Of a DNA stretch of 64,000 nt, positions 1 to 8,708 are shown piece after piece. Below the pieces are notes generated by a model. The model saw only the letters and a list, made by a program, of their open reading frames with translations, ran no database searches and was not told the DNA's origin. Location: the NCBI RefSeq assembly GCF_021083185.1, contig NZ_JAIGQB010000003.1:517080-581079 (forward strand), in the 5' to 3' direction. Made by a program: the position numbers and the translations under genes. The stretch is from Nocardioides furvisabuli (GTDB lineage: Bacteria > Actinomycetota > Actinomycetes > Propionibacteriales > Nocardioidaceae). Numbering within the stretch: the first letter of the stretch is position 1; every line of letters begins with the position of its first letter.

Positions 1-486
1 GCTCACAAGCGGGCGCGGGCCGGGCTCGGCTGGGTGCAGGACGACCGCGGTGTCTACGCGAGCCTGACCGTCGAGGAGAACCTCCTCCTGCCGCCGGTGG
101 TCTCCGACCGGGCCTGGGCGCTCGACAAGGTCTACGAGGCCTTCCCGGTGCTGGCCGATCGCCGCAGGGCGGGGGGCACCACCTTGTCCGGCGGCGAGCA
201 GCAGATGCTCGCGATCGCTCGGGTGCTCCGCACCGGTGCCCGGATGTTGCTGCTCGACGAGCCGACCGAGGGCCTGGCCCCGGTGATCGTCCGTCAGATC
301 GGCGACATCATCCGTCAGGTCAAGGAGTCGGGCGGCACGGTCCTGCTCATCGAGCAGAACGTGAAGTTCGCCGCCACCGTCGCCGACCGCCACTACCTGC
401 TGGCCCAGGGCTCCGTGGTCGAGAGCCTGGACAACGCCGAGTTCTCCGCACGCCAGGCAGAGCTCCTCCAGCACCTCGGCATGTGA
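1..486 (+). CDS. livF: Branched-chain amino acid-type ABC transporter ATPase (LivF), 5' truncated
   Basis: The reading frame is open from the first base, so the start and the Walker A motif lie before the window. The visible 161 residues contain the ABC signature LSGGEQQ, the Walker B run LLLDEPTEGLAP and the switch histidine region LLIEQNV. The short C-terminus ending at HLGM is typical of LivF rather than LivG. It is followed by a lipoprotein binding protein and two LivH/LivM permeases on the same strand, so it is the ATPase of that importer. Substrate cannot be read from the sequence; amides, urea and aromatic acids also use this family. Confidence 0.93.
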   Translation, partial: AHKRARAGLGWVQDDRGVYASLTVEENLLLPPVVSDRAWALDKVYEAFPVLADRRRAGGTTLSGGEQQMLAIARVLRTGARMLLLDEPTEGLAPVIVRQIGDIIRQVKESGGTVLLIEQNVKFAATVADRHYLLAQGSVVESLDNAEFSARQAELLQHLGM

Positions 487-571
487 GTCGGGCACGCCCG
501 CACTCCTGGGCCGCGGTCAGATCCGCAGCTCACCACAACGACACGTCAGCCAGCACAGAGAGAAGGAACCG

Positions 572-1816
572 ATGAAGAGGAACACAGCGGCAAAGGTGGC
601 CGTGGCCTCCGCAGGAGCAATGCTCCTCGCGGCCTGCGGCCAGGGGGGCCCCGGCGCCGACAGTGGCGCCATCTCCGACGACTCGATCGTGCTGGCGGTG
701 CTCAACGACCAGTCCGGTGTCTACAAGGACCTGTCGGGTCCCAACAGCGTCAAGGCCGTCGAGATGGCGATCGCCGACTTCAAGGAGGAGCACGGCGACG
801 ACGCCGTGACCGACAACATCGAGGTCGTCTCGGCCGATCACCAGAACGAGCCCGACGTGGCCAACACCAAGGCCCAGGAGCTCTACGACCGCGAGAACGC
901 CGACGTCATCCTCGACGTGCCGACCTCCTCGGCCGCCCTCGCCGTCGCGAACCAGGCCAAGACGAAGAAGAAGCTCTTCCTCAACGTCGGCGCCGCGACC
1001 ACCGAGCTCACCGGTGCTCAGTGCAACAAGTACACCTTCCACTGGGCCTACGACACCTACATGCTCGCCAACGGCACGGGCACCGCGGTGACCGAGGGCG
1101 GCGGCAAGAACTGGCAGATCATCTATCCCGACTACGCCTTCGGCCAGGACATGGAGAAGTCCTTCACCGCCGCGGTCGAGGGTGCGGGGGGTTCGGTGGA
1201 CGGATCGATCGCGACGCCGTTCCCCAACGACAACTTCGCCACATTCCTGACCAAGGCCGCGGCCAAGGACCCCGACGTCATCGGCACCATGCAGGCCGGC
1301 GGTGACCTCATCAACCTCGTCAAGCAGTTCAACGAGGGTGGCTACGCCGACCGTGGCATCAGCCTCGCCGTGGGCCTGATGTTCATCACCGACATCCACT
1401 CCCTCGGAGTCGAGCAGTTCGCCGGAACCCAGTTCACCGAGGCGTGGTACTGGAACATGGACGACGAGGCTCGCGCCTGGGCGGACCGTTTCCTCGAGGA
1501 GACCGGCACCCGTCCGTCGTTCGCCCACGCGGCAAACTACTCAGCGGCCCTGCAGTACCTCGAGGCCGTCCAGCGCGCCGAGACCGACGAGTCCGACGCC
1601 GTGGTCGAGGAGCTCGAGGGGCTCCAGGCCGAGGACGTGTTCCTCCGCAACGGTGAGGTCCGTGCCGAGGATCACCGCGTGATCCACGACGCCTACCTCG
1701 CCAAGGTCAAGTCCCCCGACGAGGTCGAGGAGGACTGGGACTACGAGGAGATCGTGGCGACCATCCCGGCAGCCGACGCCTTCCGCCCCGTGGAGGAGTC
1801 CGGCTGCGAGATGTGA
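572..1816 (+). CDS. ABC transporter substrate-binding lipoprotein, Peripla_BP_6 type
   Basis: 414 residues, the usual size for a branched-chain amino acid binding protein. The N-terminus MKRNTAAK plus a hydrophobic stretch ends in the lipobox LLAAC, so Cys22 is the predicted lipidated residue and the protein is tethered outside the membrane. The body matches the type 1 periplasmic binding fold (ILDVPTSSAALAVANQAK, then FLNVGAATTELTGAQC). An AGAGAAGGA ribosome site precedes the ATG. It lies between livF and livH; a strong hairpin directly after the stop probably keeps its transcript more abundant than the permease part. Ligand unknown. Confidence 0.93.
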   Translation: MKRNTAAKVAVASAGAMLLAACGQGGPGADSGAISDDSIVLAVLNDQSGVYKDLSGPNSVKAVEMAIADFKEEHGDDAVTDNIEVVSADHQNEPDVANTKAQELYDRENADVILDVPTSSAALAVANQAKTKKKLFLNVGAATTELTGAQCNKYTFHWAYDTYMLANGTGTAVTEGGGKNWQIIYPDYAFGQDMEKSFTAAVEGAGGSVDGSIATPFPNDNFATFLTKAAAKDPDVIGTMQAGGDLINLVKQFNEGGYADRGISLAVGLMFITDIHSLGVEQFAGTQFTEAWYWNMDDEARAWADRFLEETGTRPSFAHAANYSAALQYLEAVQRAETDESDAVVEELEGLQAEDVFLRNGEVRAEDHRVIHDAYLAKVKSPDEVEEDWDYEEIVATIPAADAFRPVEESGCEM

Positions 1817-1824
1817 CCGACGCC

Positions 1825-1853
1825 CGGGTGGGCGTCCACCGGACGCCCACCCG
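1825..1853 (+). terminator. Intra-operon hairpin / attenuator
   Basis: A perfect 13-bp stem (CGGGTGGGCGTCC with its complement) closes a 3-base loop, 8 bases after the binding-protein stop codon and before livH. There is no clear T run. It is likely a partial terminator or an mRNA-stabilising hairpin that sets the binding protein above the permeases, as is common in ABC importer operons; that role is inferred. Confidence 0.7.
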
Positions 1854-1891
1854 CACGTCTCCCGTCTCCACCCCAAGCCGTCGAGGAAGTC

Positions 1892-2764
1892 ATGAACGAA
1901 GTCCTGCAGTACACGATCCAGGGGCTCGCCGCCGGTAGCTTCTATGCGCTGTCGGCGCTCGGTCTGGCCATCATCTTCGGCGTCCTGGGCGTCGTGAACT
2001 TCGCGCACGGCGCCTGCTACATGCTCGGCGCCGTCGTCGCGGCGGTCCTGCTCGACACGGTCGGGCTGGGCTTCTGGCCGGCGCTGCTCGTCGTGCCCCT
2101 GATCATGTTCGCCTTCGGGGTGCTGATCGAGCGGACGCTGGTGCGCTGGCTCCTGGCGCTCGACCCGCTCTACAACTTCCTGCTGACCTTCGGCCTGACG
2201 CTGCTGCTGGTCGACCTGGTCAAGCGCCGCTACGGCGTCTCCGGCCTGCCCTACGAACGTCCTGACGTGCTGCGCGGGCAGATCGAGCTGGGCGCCCTGC
2301 GGCTGCCGACCTACCAAGTCTTCGTCTTCGTCTTCTCGCTGCTGGTCTGCGTGCTGGTGTGGATGCTGATGACGCGCACCCGCATCGGGATGATCGTGCG
2401 TGCTTCGACCGAGCGCTCCGACCTCGCCCAGGCGCTCGGCATCAACGTCGGGCGCTGGGTGACCCCGGTGTTCGGGTTCGGCATCGCCCTGGCCGGGCTG
2501 GCAGGCGTGCTCGCGGCGCCGTTCCGTGCCATCACCGCCGACATGGGCAGCAACTTCATCATCATCCTGTTCGCCGTCGTCGTGATCGGCGGCCTCGGCT
2601 CGATCCTCGGAGCGGTCGTGGCCGGCTTCCTGGTGGGTCTCGTCGAGGCATTCGGCCAGGCCTACGCACCGACCTTCGCCCAGATCCTGATCTTCGTCCT
2701 GATGGCAGTCGTCGTGCTGGTCCGCCCGGCCGGCCTGTTCGGCCGAGAGGAAACCGCCCGATGA
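1892..2764 (+). CDS. livH: Branched-chain amino acid-type ABC transporter permease (LivH)
   Basis: 290 residues, nearly all hydrophobic segments, with the LivH family start (VLQYTIQGLAAGSFYALSALGLAIIFGVLGVVNFAHG). The conserved NFAHGACYMLGA turn and the cytoplasmic loop RASTERSDLAQALGINV, which contacts the ATPase, are both present. The ATG overlaps nothing upstream; AGGAAG lies a few bases before it. The stop overlaps the livM start by 4 bp (ATGA), showing translational coupling. Works with LivM as the membrane channel of the importer. Confidence 0.93.
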   Translation: MNEVLQYTIQGLAAGSFYALSALGLAIIFGVLGVVNFAHGACYMLGAVVAAVLLDTVGLGFWPALLVVPLIMFAFGVLIERTLVRWLLALDPLYNFLLTFGLTLLLVDLVKRRYGVSGLPYERPDVLRGQIELGALRLPTYQVFVFVFSLLVCVLVWMLMTRTRIGMIVRASTERSDLAQALGINVGRWVTPVFGFGIALAGLAGVLAAPFRAITADMGSNFIIILFAVVVIGGLGSILGAVVAGFLVGLVEAFGQAYAPTFAQILIFVLMAVVVLVRPAGLFGREETAR

Positions 2765-3786
2765 GCAACCTGACGACCGACGCCGACACGGCCCACTTCG
2801 ACCTCCCCTCCGATCGGGGCGAGGGGCACGGCAGGTCCCCGCTCCGGTGGCTGCTGCTCGCCGCCGGCCTGGCGGTCGCCGTGGCGCTGCCGTGGTTCGT
2901 CTACCCGCCGATCGCGATGGACATCCTGTGCTGGGCGCTCTTCGCGATCGCGCTCGACATCCTGCTGGGCTACTGCGGACTGCTCTCCTTCGGTCACGCT
3001 GCGTTCTGGGGTGGTTCGGCCTACGCGACCGGGCTGGTGGCGGTGCACTACGGGGTGCCGTTCCCGCTCGCGGTGCTCGCCGGCATGCTGTTCGCGATGA
3101 CGATCGCGGTGCCCATCGGCTATCTCTCGGTGCGCGCCACGGGCATCTACTTCGCGATGGTGACGCTGGCCTTCGCCCAGATGATCTACTTCATCGCCAA
3201 CCAGTGGCGAGACGTCACTGGAGGCGAGAACGGCCTCCAGGCGGTGCCCAAGACGTTCTTCGGCATCGAGGCGGTCGAGACGGAGGCGTTCTACTTCTAC
3301 TATGCCGCCCTGCCGATGATCCTGCTCGGCATGTGGGCCGCCTGGCGGATCGTCCACTCGCCGTTCGGCCGCGTGCTCGTGGCCATCCGGGACAACTCGC
3401 CCCGCGCTCGCGCGCTCGGCTATGACGTCGAGAGGTACAAGGTCATCGCCTTCGTCCTCTCGGCCGGACTGGCCGGGCTCGCCGGTGGCCTCTTCGCGAT
3501 CAGCCACGGCTTCGTGTCGCTGCAGGAGGTCAACTGGACCACGTCCGGCAAGGTCGTGCTGATGACTGTCCTGGGAGGCATCGGCACCCTGTGGGGCGGC
3601 GCAGTTGGGGCGGGCTTCATCGTCCAGCTCGAGGACTACATGGCCTCCTCCGGCTTCGAGGGGATCGGCATCGTCACCGGCTCGGTGTTCGTGATCGTGG
3701 TGCTGCTCTTCCGTCGAGGCATCTGGGGCACGGTGGCCCATCTCGTGAGCAGCCGGTCGACGCGGTCGGCGGGCCGCCGGGGCTGA
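2761..3786 (+). CDS. livM: Branched-chain amino acid-type ABC transporter permease (LivM)
   Basis: 341 residues from the ATG that overlaps the livH stop. A hydrophilic N-terminal tail of about 25 residues precedes the membrane segments. LivM hallmarks are GYCGLLSFGHAAFWGGSAYA and the ATPase-contact loop RVLVAIRDNSPRARALGYDV. It is the last gene of the importer operon. The next gene is on the opposite strand and ends 27 bp away, with no obvious shared terminator between them. Confidence 0.93.
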   Translation: MSNLTTDADTAHFDLPSDRGEGHGRSPLRWLLLAAGLAVAVALPWFVYPPIAMDILCWALFAIALDILLGYCGLLSFGHAAFWGGSAYATGLVAVHYGVPFPLAVLAGMLFAMTIAVPIGYLSVRATGIYFAMVTLAFAQMIYFIANQWRDVTGGENGLQAVPKTFFGIEAVETEAFYFYYAALPMILLGMWAAWRIVHSPFGRVLVAIRDNSPRARALGYDVERYKVIAFVLSAGLAGLAGGLFAISHGFVSLQEVNWTTSGKVVLMTVLGGIGTLWGGAVGAGFIVQLEDYMASSGFEGIGIVTGSVFVIVVLLFRRGIWGTVAHLVSSRSTRSAGRRG

Positions 3787-3813
3787 GTGGTCGACCGCCT
3801 CGCTCGAGAGCGC

Positions 3814-5790
3814 TCAGGCGTCGGAGAGCCTGTGCAGCCGCAGCGCCAGCTGGACCTCGAGCTGGCGGTCCGGCTCCTGCCAGCCGGCACCGAGCAGGAC
3901 GCCGATGCGGTCCAGCCGCTGGCTCACGGTGTTGACGTGGACGTGCAGGTCGTCCTTGGTGCGCCCCAGGTTGTTGCCGTGGCGGAAGTAGGCCGCCAAC
4001 GTCTCGACCAGGGCGGTGCCGCGCTCGGCGTCGTAGGCGATGACCGGGCCGAGGACGCTCTGCACGAAGCCGCTCACGTCCGGCCCGCCCCCGACGACCA
4101 GACCGACGAAGCCGAGGTCCTCGGCGCGCGCGCACTCACCGGTGCGGCCGAGCGCCAGGAGCGCCTCGGTCACCCGGCGGGACTCGTCGTGCGTGGCGGC
4201 GACGTCACGAGGGTCGGAGACCGGTCCGGCGGTGCCGGCGGTCCAGGGGTCCGAGACGCCGCGCAACGCGCCGCTCACCAGCTTCGCGACCGCCTCGTGG
4301 TCGGCACCGGGCAGGAGCAGGACCAAGCGACCTCGGTGCATCGCGGCGAACCCGTCGACCCGAGCCGCGAGGTGGCTGGCCGCCTCGGCGATGCGGGCGC
4401 GGTCGCCCGCGACGTCGGCCACCACGACCAGGTGGTCGCGGTCGAGGTCGGCGCCGAGGCGCCGCGCGCGGTCGCGCAGGTCGTCGGGGTCGCGGGCGGC
4501 GGTCAGCAGGTCCTGCAGGAGCTCGCTGCGCACCCGACCCTCGGCCTCGGCGACGTTGCGACGGAACAGGAGCAGGAGGGCCGTCACCAGTGCGGCACGC
4601 TCGAGGATGCGCCGATCTGCCTCGTCGAGCCGGGTGGCGCGGTGCAGGCCGAGGCTGCCGAGCAGCTCGCTGCCGGCCAGGACGGGTGCCACGGCGAGAC
4701 CGGGCCCGTCGACGGTCCGGCTGGACGCGGCGGCTTCGGCGAAGACTGCACGCTCGTCGGCGGTGAGACCCACCTCGCCGCGGGTCGAGGCGAGGACCGA
4801 GGTCGACGTCCCCAGGACCGTGACCTCGCCTGCGAGCACCTCGGCCACGACGGCCAGGACGTCGTCGACGCCGCCGCCGCGCACCAGCAGCGCGGTGAGC
4901 CGGTCGTGCGCAGCGGCAGCGCGCTCCACGCTCACGCTGCGCACCCGCAGCTGCTCGCTCGTCACCTTCAGCTCGGCCAGCGCGCTCTGCGTCTCCGCGA
5001 GCAACCTGGCGTTGTCGATGGCGATCGCGGCGTGGGCGGCCAGCGAGACGAGGAGCGCGGTGTCGGCGCGGGTGAATGGGCGCACCTCGCGGTTGGCGGC
5101 GTAGAGCACGCCGATCACGCGGGTGCCCAGGGTCAGGGGTACACCCAGGATGGACGTCAGGCCCTCGTCGGCAACCGCCGAGTCGATGCCGCCGGTGTGC
5201 ACGAAGCGCTCGTCCTCGAAGTAGGAAGGCGTCGTGTAGGGCATCGCCGTCTGGGCGACGAGACCGCCGAGCCCGGCTCCCATCGGCAGCCTCACCTGGC
5301 GGAAGGCCGCCGAGGTGCTGCCCTCGGTGACCCTCATGTAGGTGTCGCCCTGCTCGTCGTCGTTGAGTGAGAGGTAGGCCATGTCGCTCTGCAGCAGTGC
5401 CCGAGCGCGCCGCACGATCGCGCCGAGCAGGTCGTCGAGGTCGGTGAGGGCAGCCAGGTCGCTTGCGGTCTCGTAGAGCGCGGACAGCTCGGCCTCGCGG
5501 CGACGGCGTGACTCCAGCACGCCGCGCACCTGCAGGGCAAGCCGCTTGGCGTGCTCGAGGGCGACCAGGGTCTCGCCGTCGGCGCTCGCTGCACGCGCCG
5601 CCAGCACGGGCGCCTCGAACTCCACGGGCGCCGCCTCGCGGGCCAGCAGCTCGAGGAACTCCGCTCCGGTCACGCCTTGCATTGTGACCGATGGCGGCGT
5701 GAGCGCGAGCGCGCCGTCCCTGGTGGCCGGCAGCCGGCCCGGCCCAGGGGGCGTCGCCGGCGCGTCCGGCCGTGCCCCGGGCGGCATCAT
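3814..5790 (-). CDS. GAF-domain PucR/CdaR-type transcriptional regulator
   Basis: About 658 residues. The middle carries a GAF sensor domain (roughly residues 120-260, with ATSDLAALTDLDDLLGAIVRRARALL-type helices and a LGVPLTLGTRVIGVLYAAN strand). The C-terminus is a PucR helix-turn-helix (TLAAYFRHGNNLGRTKDD followed by NTVSQRLDRIGVLLG). The chosen ATG at 5790 overlaps the stop of the upstream dehydrogenase (ATGA) with GGAGG 12 bases before it; an alternative ATG at 5682 would remove a Pro/Ala-rich leader of 36 residues. It converges on the ABC importer and is a plausible regulator of it and of the genes cotranscribed upstream. The inducer is unknown. Confidence 0.85.
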   Translation of the reverse strand: MMPPGARPDAPATPPGPGRLPATRDGALALTPPSVTMQGVTGAEFLELLAREAAPVEFEAPVLAARAASADGETLVALEHAKRLALQVRGVLESRRRREAELSALYETASDLAALTDLDDLLGAIVRRARALLQSDMAYLSLNDDEQGDTYMRVTEGSTSAAFRQVRLPMGAGLGGLVAQTAMPYTTPSYFEDERFVHTGGIDSAVADEGLTSILGVPLTLGTRVIGVLYAANREVRPFTRADTALLVSLAAHAAIAIDNARLLAETQSALAELKVTSEQLRVRSVSVERAAAAHDRLTALLVRGGGVDDVLAVVAEVLAGEVTVLGTSTSVLASTRGEVGLTADERAVFAEAAASSRTVDGPGLAVAPVLAGSELLGSLGLHRATRLDEADRRILERAALVTALLLLFRRNVAEAEGRVRSELLQDLLTAARDPDDLRDRARRLGADLDRDHLVVVADVAGDRARIAEAASHLAARVDGFAAMHRGRLVLLLPGADHEAVAKLVSGALRGVSDPWTAGTAGPVSDPRDVAATHDESRRVTEALLALGRTGECARAEDLGFVGLVVGGGPDVSGFVQSVLGPVIAYDAERGTALVETLAAYFRHGNNLGRTKDDLHVHVNTVSQRLDRIGVLLGAGWQEPDRQLEVQLALRLHRLSDA

Positions 5791-6560
5791 CGCGCCGACC
5801 AGCCTCCGTCGAGCACCATGTTGGTGCCGGTCATGTAGGCAGCGTCGTCCGAGCACAGGTAGGCCGCGGCCGCGGCCACCTCCTCGGGCTCGATGAGGCG
5901 CTTGATGGCGGAGTTCTTGAGCAGCACGCGCGACAGCACGTCCTTCTCGGAGAGGTCGTGCACCCGCGCCTGGTCGGCCACCTGCTTCTCGACCAGCGGC
6001 GTGCGGACGTAGCCGGGGTTGATGCAGTTGCTGGTCACCCCGTGCTCGGCGGCCTCCAGGGCCACGACCTTGGAGAGGCCCTCGAGGCCGTGCTTGGCCG
6101 AGACGTAGGCCGACTTGAACGCGCTCGCCCGCAGGCCGTGGGCGCTGGAGATGTTGATGATGCGGCCCCAGCCCCGGGCGTACATGGCGGGCAGCGCGGC
6201 ACGGGTGAGCAGGAACGGTGCCTCGAGCATCAGCCGGAGGATCAAGGAGAAGCGCTCAGGGTCGAACTCGTGGACGGGGCTGACGTGCTGGATCCCGGCG
6301 TTGTTGACCACGATGTCCACGTCGAGGCGCAGCTCCCGCAGGCCCGGGAGGTCGGACAGGTCGACGGCCCAGGCCTCACCACCGATCCGCTCCGCCACGC
6401 CCTGCGCCCCGGCAGCGTCGACGTCGGCCACCACGACGTGGGCGCCCGCAGCGGCGAGCCGGCACGCCACCGCGGCGCCGATCCCGCTCGCGCCGCCTGT
6501 CACCAAAGCCCTGCGACCGCCGAGATGAGGTGGCGGCGCGGTGGGGCCAGCGGAAGACAT
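5787..6560 (-). CDS. 3-hydroxybutyrate dehydrogenase-like SDR
   Basis: 257 residues, a classical short-chain dehydrogenase. It has the nucleotide-binding TGGASGIG, the structural NNAG, the catalytic Ser in INISSAHG and the YxxxK pair in YVSAK. The tail CINPGYVRTPLVEKQVADQA and the ending TGTNMVLDGGWSAR closely follow the D-3-hydroxybutyrate dehydrogenase subgroup, which interconverts 3-hydroxybutyrate and acetoacetate with NAD. The stop overlaps the start of the GAF/PucR regulator, so the two are probably cotranscribed. Substrate assignment comes from family resemblance. Confidence 0.83.
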   Translation of the reverse strand: MSSAGPTAPPPHLGGRRALVTGGASGIGAAVACRLAAAGAHVVVADVDAAGAQGVAERIGGEAWAVDLSDLPGLRELRLDVDIVVNNAGIQHVSPVHEFDPERFSLILRLMLEAPFLLTRAALPAMYARGWGRIINISSAHGLRASAFKSAYVSAKHGLEGLSKVVALEAAEHGVTSNCINPGYVRTPLVEKQVADQARVHDLSEKDVLSRVLLKNSAIKRLIEPEEVAAAAAYLCSDDAAYMTGTNMVLDGGWSAR

Positions 6561-6690
6561 GGGGACGAAACTACGGTCGGGCTACAGGGGTGCAGATGGC
6601 GAAGCGACACACACTTCTGCGCCTACCTATGTGGACCACGGATCAGAGCGCGACGTGTGGGCCCGACCTGTTGGTCGCGCCGCTCGGGTG

Positions 6691-7611
6691 CTAGCGAGGG
6701 AGCGGCACGCCGATGCGTGCCACCCGCTCCCGGTCGCGCACGGCGCCGGCGATGACGGCATCGATGGAGCCCACCCCGAGGCTGCACACGAGCCGGAGGC
6801 GCCCCGTCGGCTCTGTGGAGAGCGCGTGTCCCAGCGAGCCGTGGGGCCGTGCCCACTGCGCGAACGACCCGCGTGAGCGGAACGACTCGAACTGCGCGAC
6901 GTCGTCGACGTGGAAGGTGTCGGCGGCCGACGAGACCTCGGCCCGGACCCGCGCGTCGTAGTCGACCGGCAACACCAGGCATGCCTCCTGGAGCCAGTCC
7001 ACGTCGATGGTCGGCTGGGCCGAGCGCGGCATCGGGCCGCTGGTGACGACGACGTCGGCCCCGCTGACCGCGGCACGCGGATCGGTGGCGACCTCCACGC
7101 CGTCGATGGGCTCGCGGAGTCGCGGACTCCACACGACGACCTCGGCGTCGGGTCGGAGGTGACGCAGCACGGCGGCGTGGGCGCGGCCCTGGGCGCCGTA
7201 ACCGAGGATCGCCACGCGCCGCCAGCCCGGATGGGCAAGGTGGCGTACGGCGACGCCGCTCGCGACCGCCGTGCGGATGGCCGTGATCTCCCCGGCGTCC
7301 ATCACCACCTCGGGCGCGCCGGTGTCCGGGTCGTTGACGACGATCAGCCCGGTGATGGCCGGCAGCTGGCGGGCGGGGTTGGCGGGATAGGAGGCGACCC
7401 ACTTCATCGCGACCACGTCGCGGTCCATCAGCCAGGCGGGCATGGCGTTGAGGAAGGAGTCCTCACGGGGGTGGAGGCCTGGCTTGGGTGGCAGCTCGAT
7501 CCGCCCCCGCGAGGCGGCGACGTAGGTGTCAGCGACCAGGTCGAGCTGGTCGTCGAGGCTGGGCAGCAGGCGTCGCACGGCGTCGGCGCCGAGCCAGGTG
7601 AGCGGGTTCAC
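6691..7611 (-). CDS. Ornithine cyclodeaminase / mu-crystallin family protein
   Basis: 306 residues from a GTG start. The family core is clear: VVAMKWVASYPANPARQLPAITGLIVV, then MDAGEITAIRTAVASGVAVRHLAHPG and the Rossmann motif ILGYGAQGRAHAAVL. Members include ornithine cyclodeaminase, alanine dehydrogenases and ketimine reductases; which of these applies cannot be told. It is the first gene of a minus-strand run followed, after 130 bp, by the SDR and the regulator, so it may share their control but the gap allows a separate promoter. Confidence 0.85.
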   Translation of the reverse strand: MNPLTWLGADAVRRLLPSLDDQLDLVADTYVAASRGRIELPPKPGLHPREDSFLNAMPAWLMDRDVVAMKWVASYPANPARQLPAITGLIVVNDPDTGAPEVVMDAGEITAIRTAVASGVAVRHLAHPGWRRVAILGYGAQGRAHAAVLRHLRPDAEVVVWSPRLREPIDGVEVATDPRAAVSGADVVVTSGPMPRSAQPTIDVDWLQEACLVLPVDYDARVRAEVSSAADTFHVDDVAQFESFRSRGSFAQWARPHGSLGHALSTEPTGRLRLVCSLGVGSIDAVIAGAVRDRERVARIGVPLPR

Positions 7612-7653
7612 CGACGCATCGTAGGTGCGACGGGTGTGCCCCGGGTCCGCGGC

Positions 7654-7950
7654 TCAGTTCACGATCGCGACGTTCTCGACCTCGGTCTCGCGGGCGTCCT
7701 CGCGGTGGGTCGCGAGCTTCGTCCTGACCTGGTCCAGCGCCTCGGTGAGCCGGGTGACGCCGTCGCGCAGCTTCTGCTGGTGCTCGACGTGCGCGAGGTG
7801 CGACTCGCTGGTCTCGTCCCAGCCCGGCGTGAGCGACTCGACCTGCTCGAGGAGGTCGCCGATCTGGGCGGTGATCTGCTCGGTGGCATCGGCGAGCGCG
7901 GACTCCAGCGTCGACAGCGAGCCCTGGTGCACGACGAGGCCGCGGGTCAC
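7654..7950 (-). CDS. WXG100/ESX-like small helical protein
   Basis: 98 residues, all helical in character, from a GTG that overlaps the stop of the upstream 105-residue gene (GTGA). Heptad-like spacing and the central turn TPGWDETSES resemble the helix-turn-helix hairpin of WXG100 proteins, though the exact W-x-G is not kept. It is the second gene of a two-gene unit transcribed away from the TNT toxin locus that starts at 8384. A partner in a type VII-like secreted heterodimer is inferred from size, pairing and neighbours. Confidence 0.7.
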   Translation of the reverse strand: MTRGLVVHQGSLSTLESALADATEQITAQIGDLLEQVESLTPGWDETSESHLAHVEHQQKLRDGVTRLTEALDQVRTKLATHREDARETEVENVAIVN

Positions 7951-8264
7951 CGGGAACCACCCAGCCGGTCGGCGAGCTGGCCCGAGCGCTCCGCCTGGGC
8001 CACGTCGTTGGTGGCGTGCTCCTGGGCGACGTACATCAGGCTCTGCGCGTAGCCGTCGAGGATCGGGCCGAGCGTGATCGCGACGTCGAACCACGCGTTG
8101 ACCGCCTCTCCGAAGCCCGCGGCGGCCTGGCCGCTGAAGCCCTTGCCGGCCTCGGTCTCGATGGTGGCGCCCAGCGCCTGCAGGGTCTGCTGCAACGGCT
8201 CCACCGCGTCGGCGACGGCCTGCGCCGCCGCCTGCATCTCGGAGTAGACAAGTCCGACGGCCAC
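7947..8264 (-). CDS. WXG100/ESX-like small protein, partner of the downstream gene
   Basis: 105 residues, alanine-rich and helical, with a central turn ETEAGKGFSGQAAAGFGEAVNAWFDV that matches the hairpin region of ESX-type proteins (a G-F-S-G-x-A-A x2 G-F pattern like that of many actinobacterial WXG relatives). Followed by a second small helical gene with a 4-bp overlap. Divergent from the WXG-toxin-like unit 119 bp away, so both arms may be controlled from the same intergenic stretch. No secretion machinery gene is in the window. Confidence 0.7.
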   Translation of the reverse strand: MAVGLVYSEMQAAAQAVADAVEPLQQTLQALGATIETEAGKGFSGQAAAGFGEAVNAWFDVAITLGPILDGYAQSLMYVAQEHATNDVAQAERSGQLADRLGGSR

Positions 8265-8383
8265 GGCCGCCCCCTCTCGCTCGGGTCGATCGCGACCTTC
8301 CTACCCCGTGCGCGGCGATCTCACACACCGGTCCGCCTGGACGGAACGGTTTGAGCAGCGGTCCCCGGGGGAATCGGGAGCCC

Positions 8384-8707
8384 ATGCCGTCGTACGACTT
8401 CGAGGTCGACCTCGAGAGCATGGGCCAGGCCGCCCAGGGGCTCAGCGAGACCGTCCAGCTCTTCAAGGACAAGGACGTCGAGGACCTCGTCCCCGGCAAG
8501 GGCGACGTCGGCAGCGACGTGGTCTGGGGTGCCCTCGACGAGTTCAAGGGTCGCTGGGAGGAGGGCGTGAACAACCTCTGCCACGACGTGGAGGAGATGG
8601 CCGGTCGCCTCGGCAAGATCGCGATGAACTACTTCGAGACCGACAAGGCCGGCCACGACGCCCTCTCGGCCCTCACAGGCACCATCGCCGCCACCAAGGT
8701 GATGTGA
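8384..8707 (+). CDS. WXG100-like small protein preceding the TNT toxin
   Basis: 107 residues. The ATG at 8384 is chosen over an in-frame ATG at 8351 because CGGGAG sits 6 bases before it and the conserved-looking sequence (MPSYDFEVDLESMGQAA) starts there. It is helical with a long first helix and a DVVWGALDEFKGRWEEG segment where WXG100 proteins have their turn. It ends one base before the GTG of the toxin gene. The likely job is as secretion partner or chaperone for the toxin's N-terminal domain; this is an inference from gene order. Confidence 0.75.
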   Translation: MPSYDFEVDLESMGQAAQGLSETVQLFKDKDVEDLVPGKGDVGSDVVWGALDEFKGRWEEGVNNLCHDVEEMAGRLGKIAMNYFETDKAGHDALSALTGTIAATKVM

Positions 8708-8708
8708 C

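Noticed and set aside
3787..5370. 527-codon plus-strand frame opposite the GAF/PucR regulator
   Set aside because: Antisense shadow; the minus strand has clear GAF and PucR domains.
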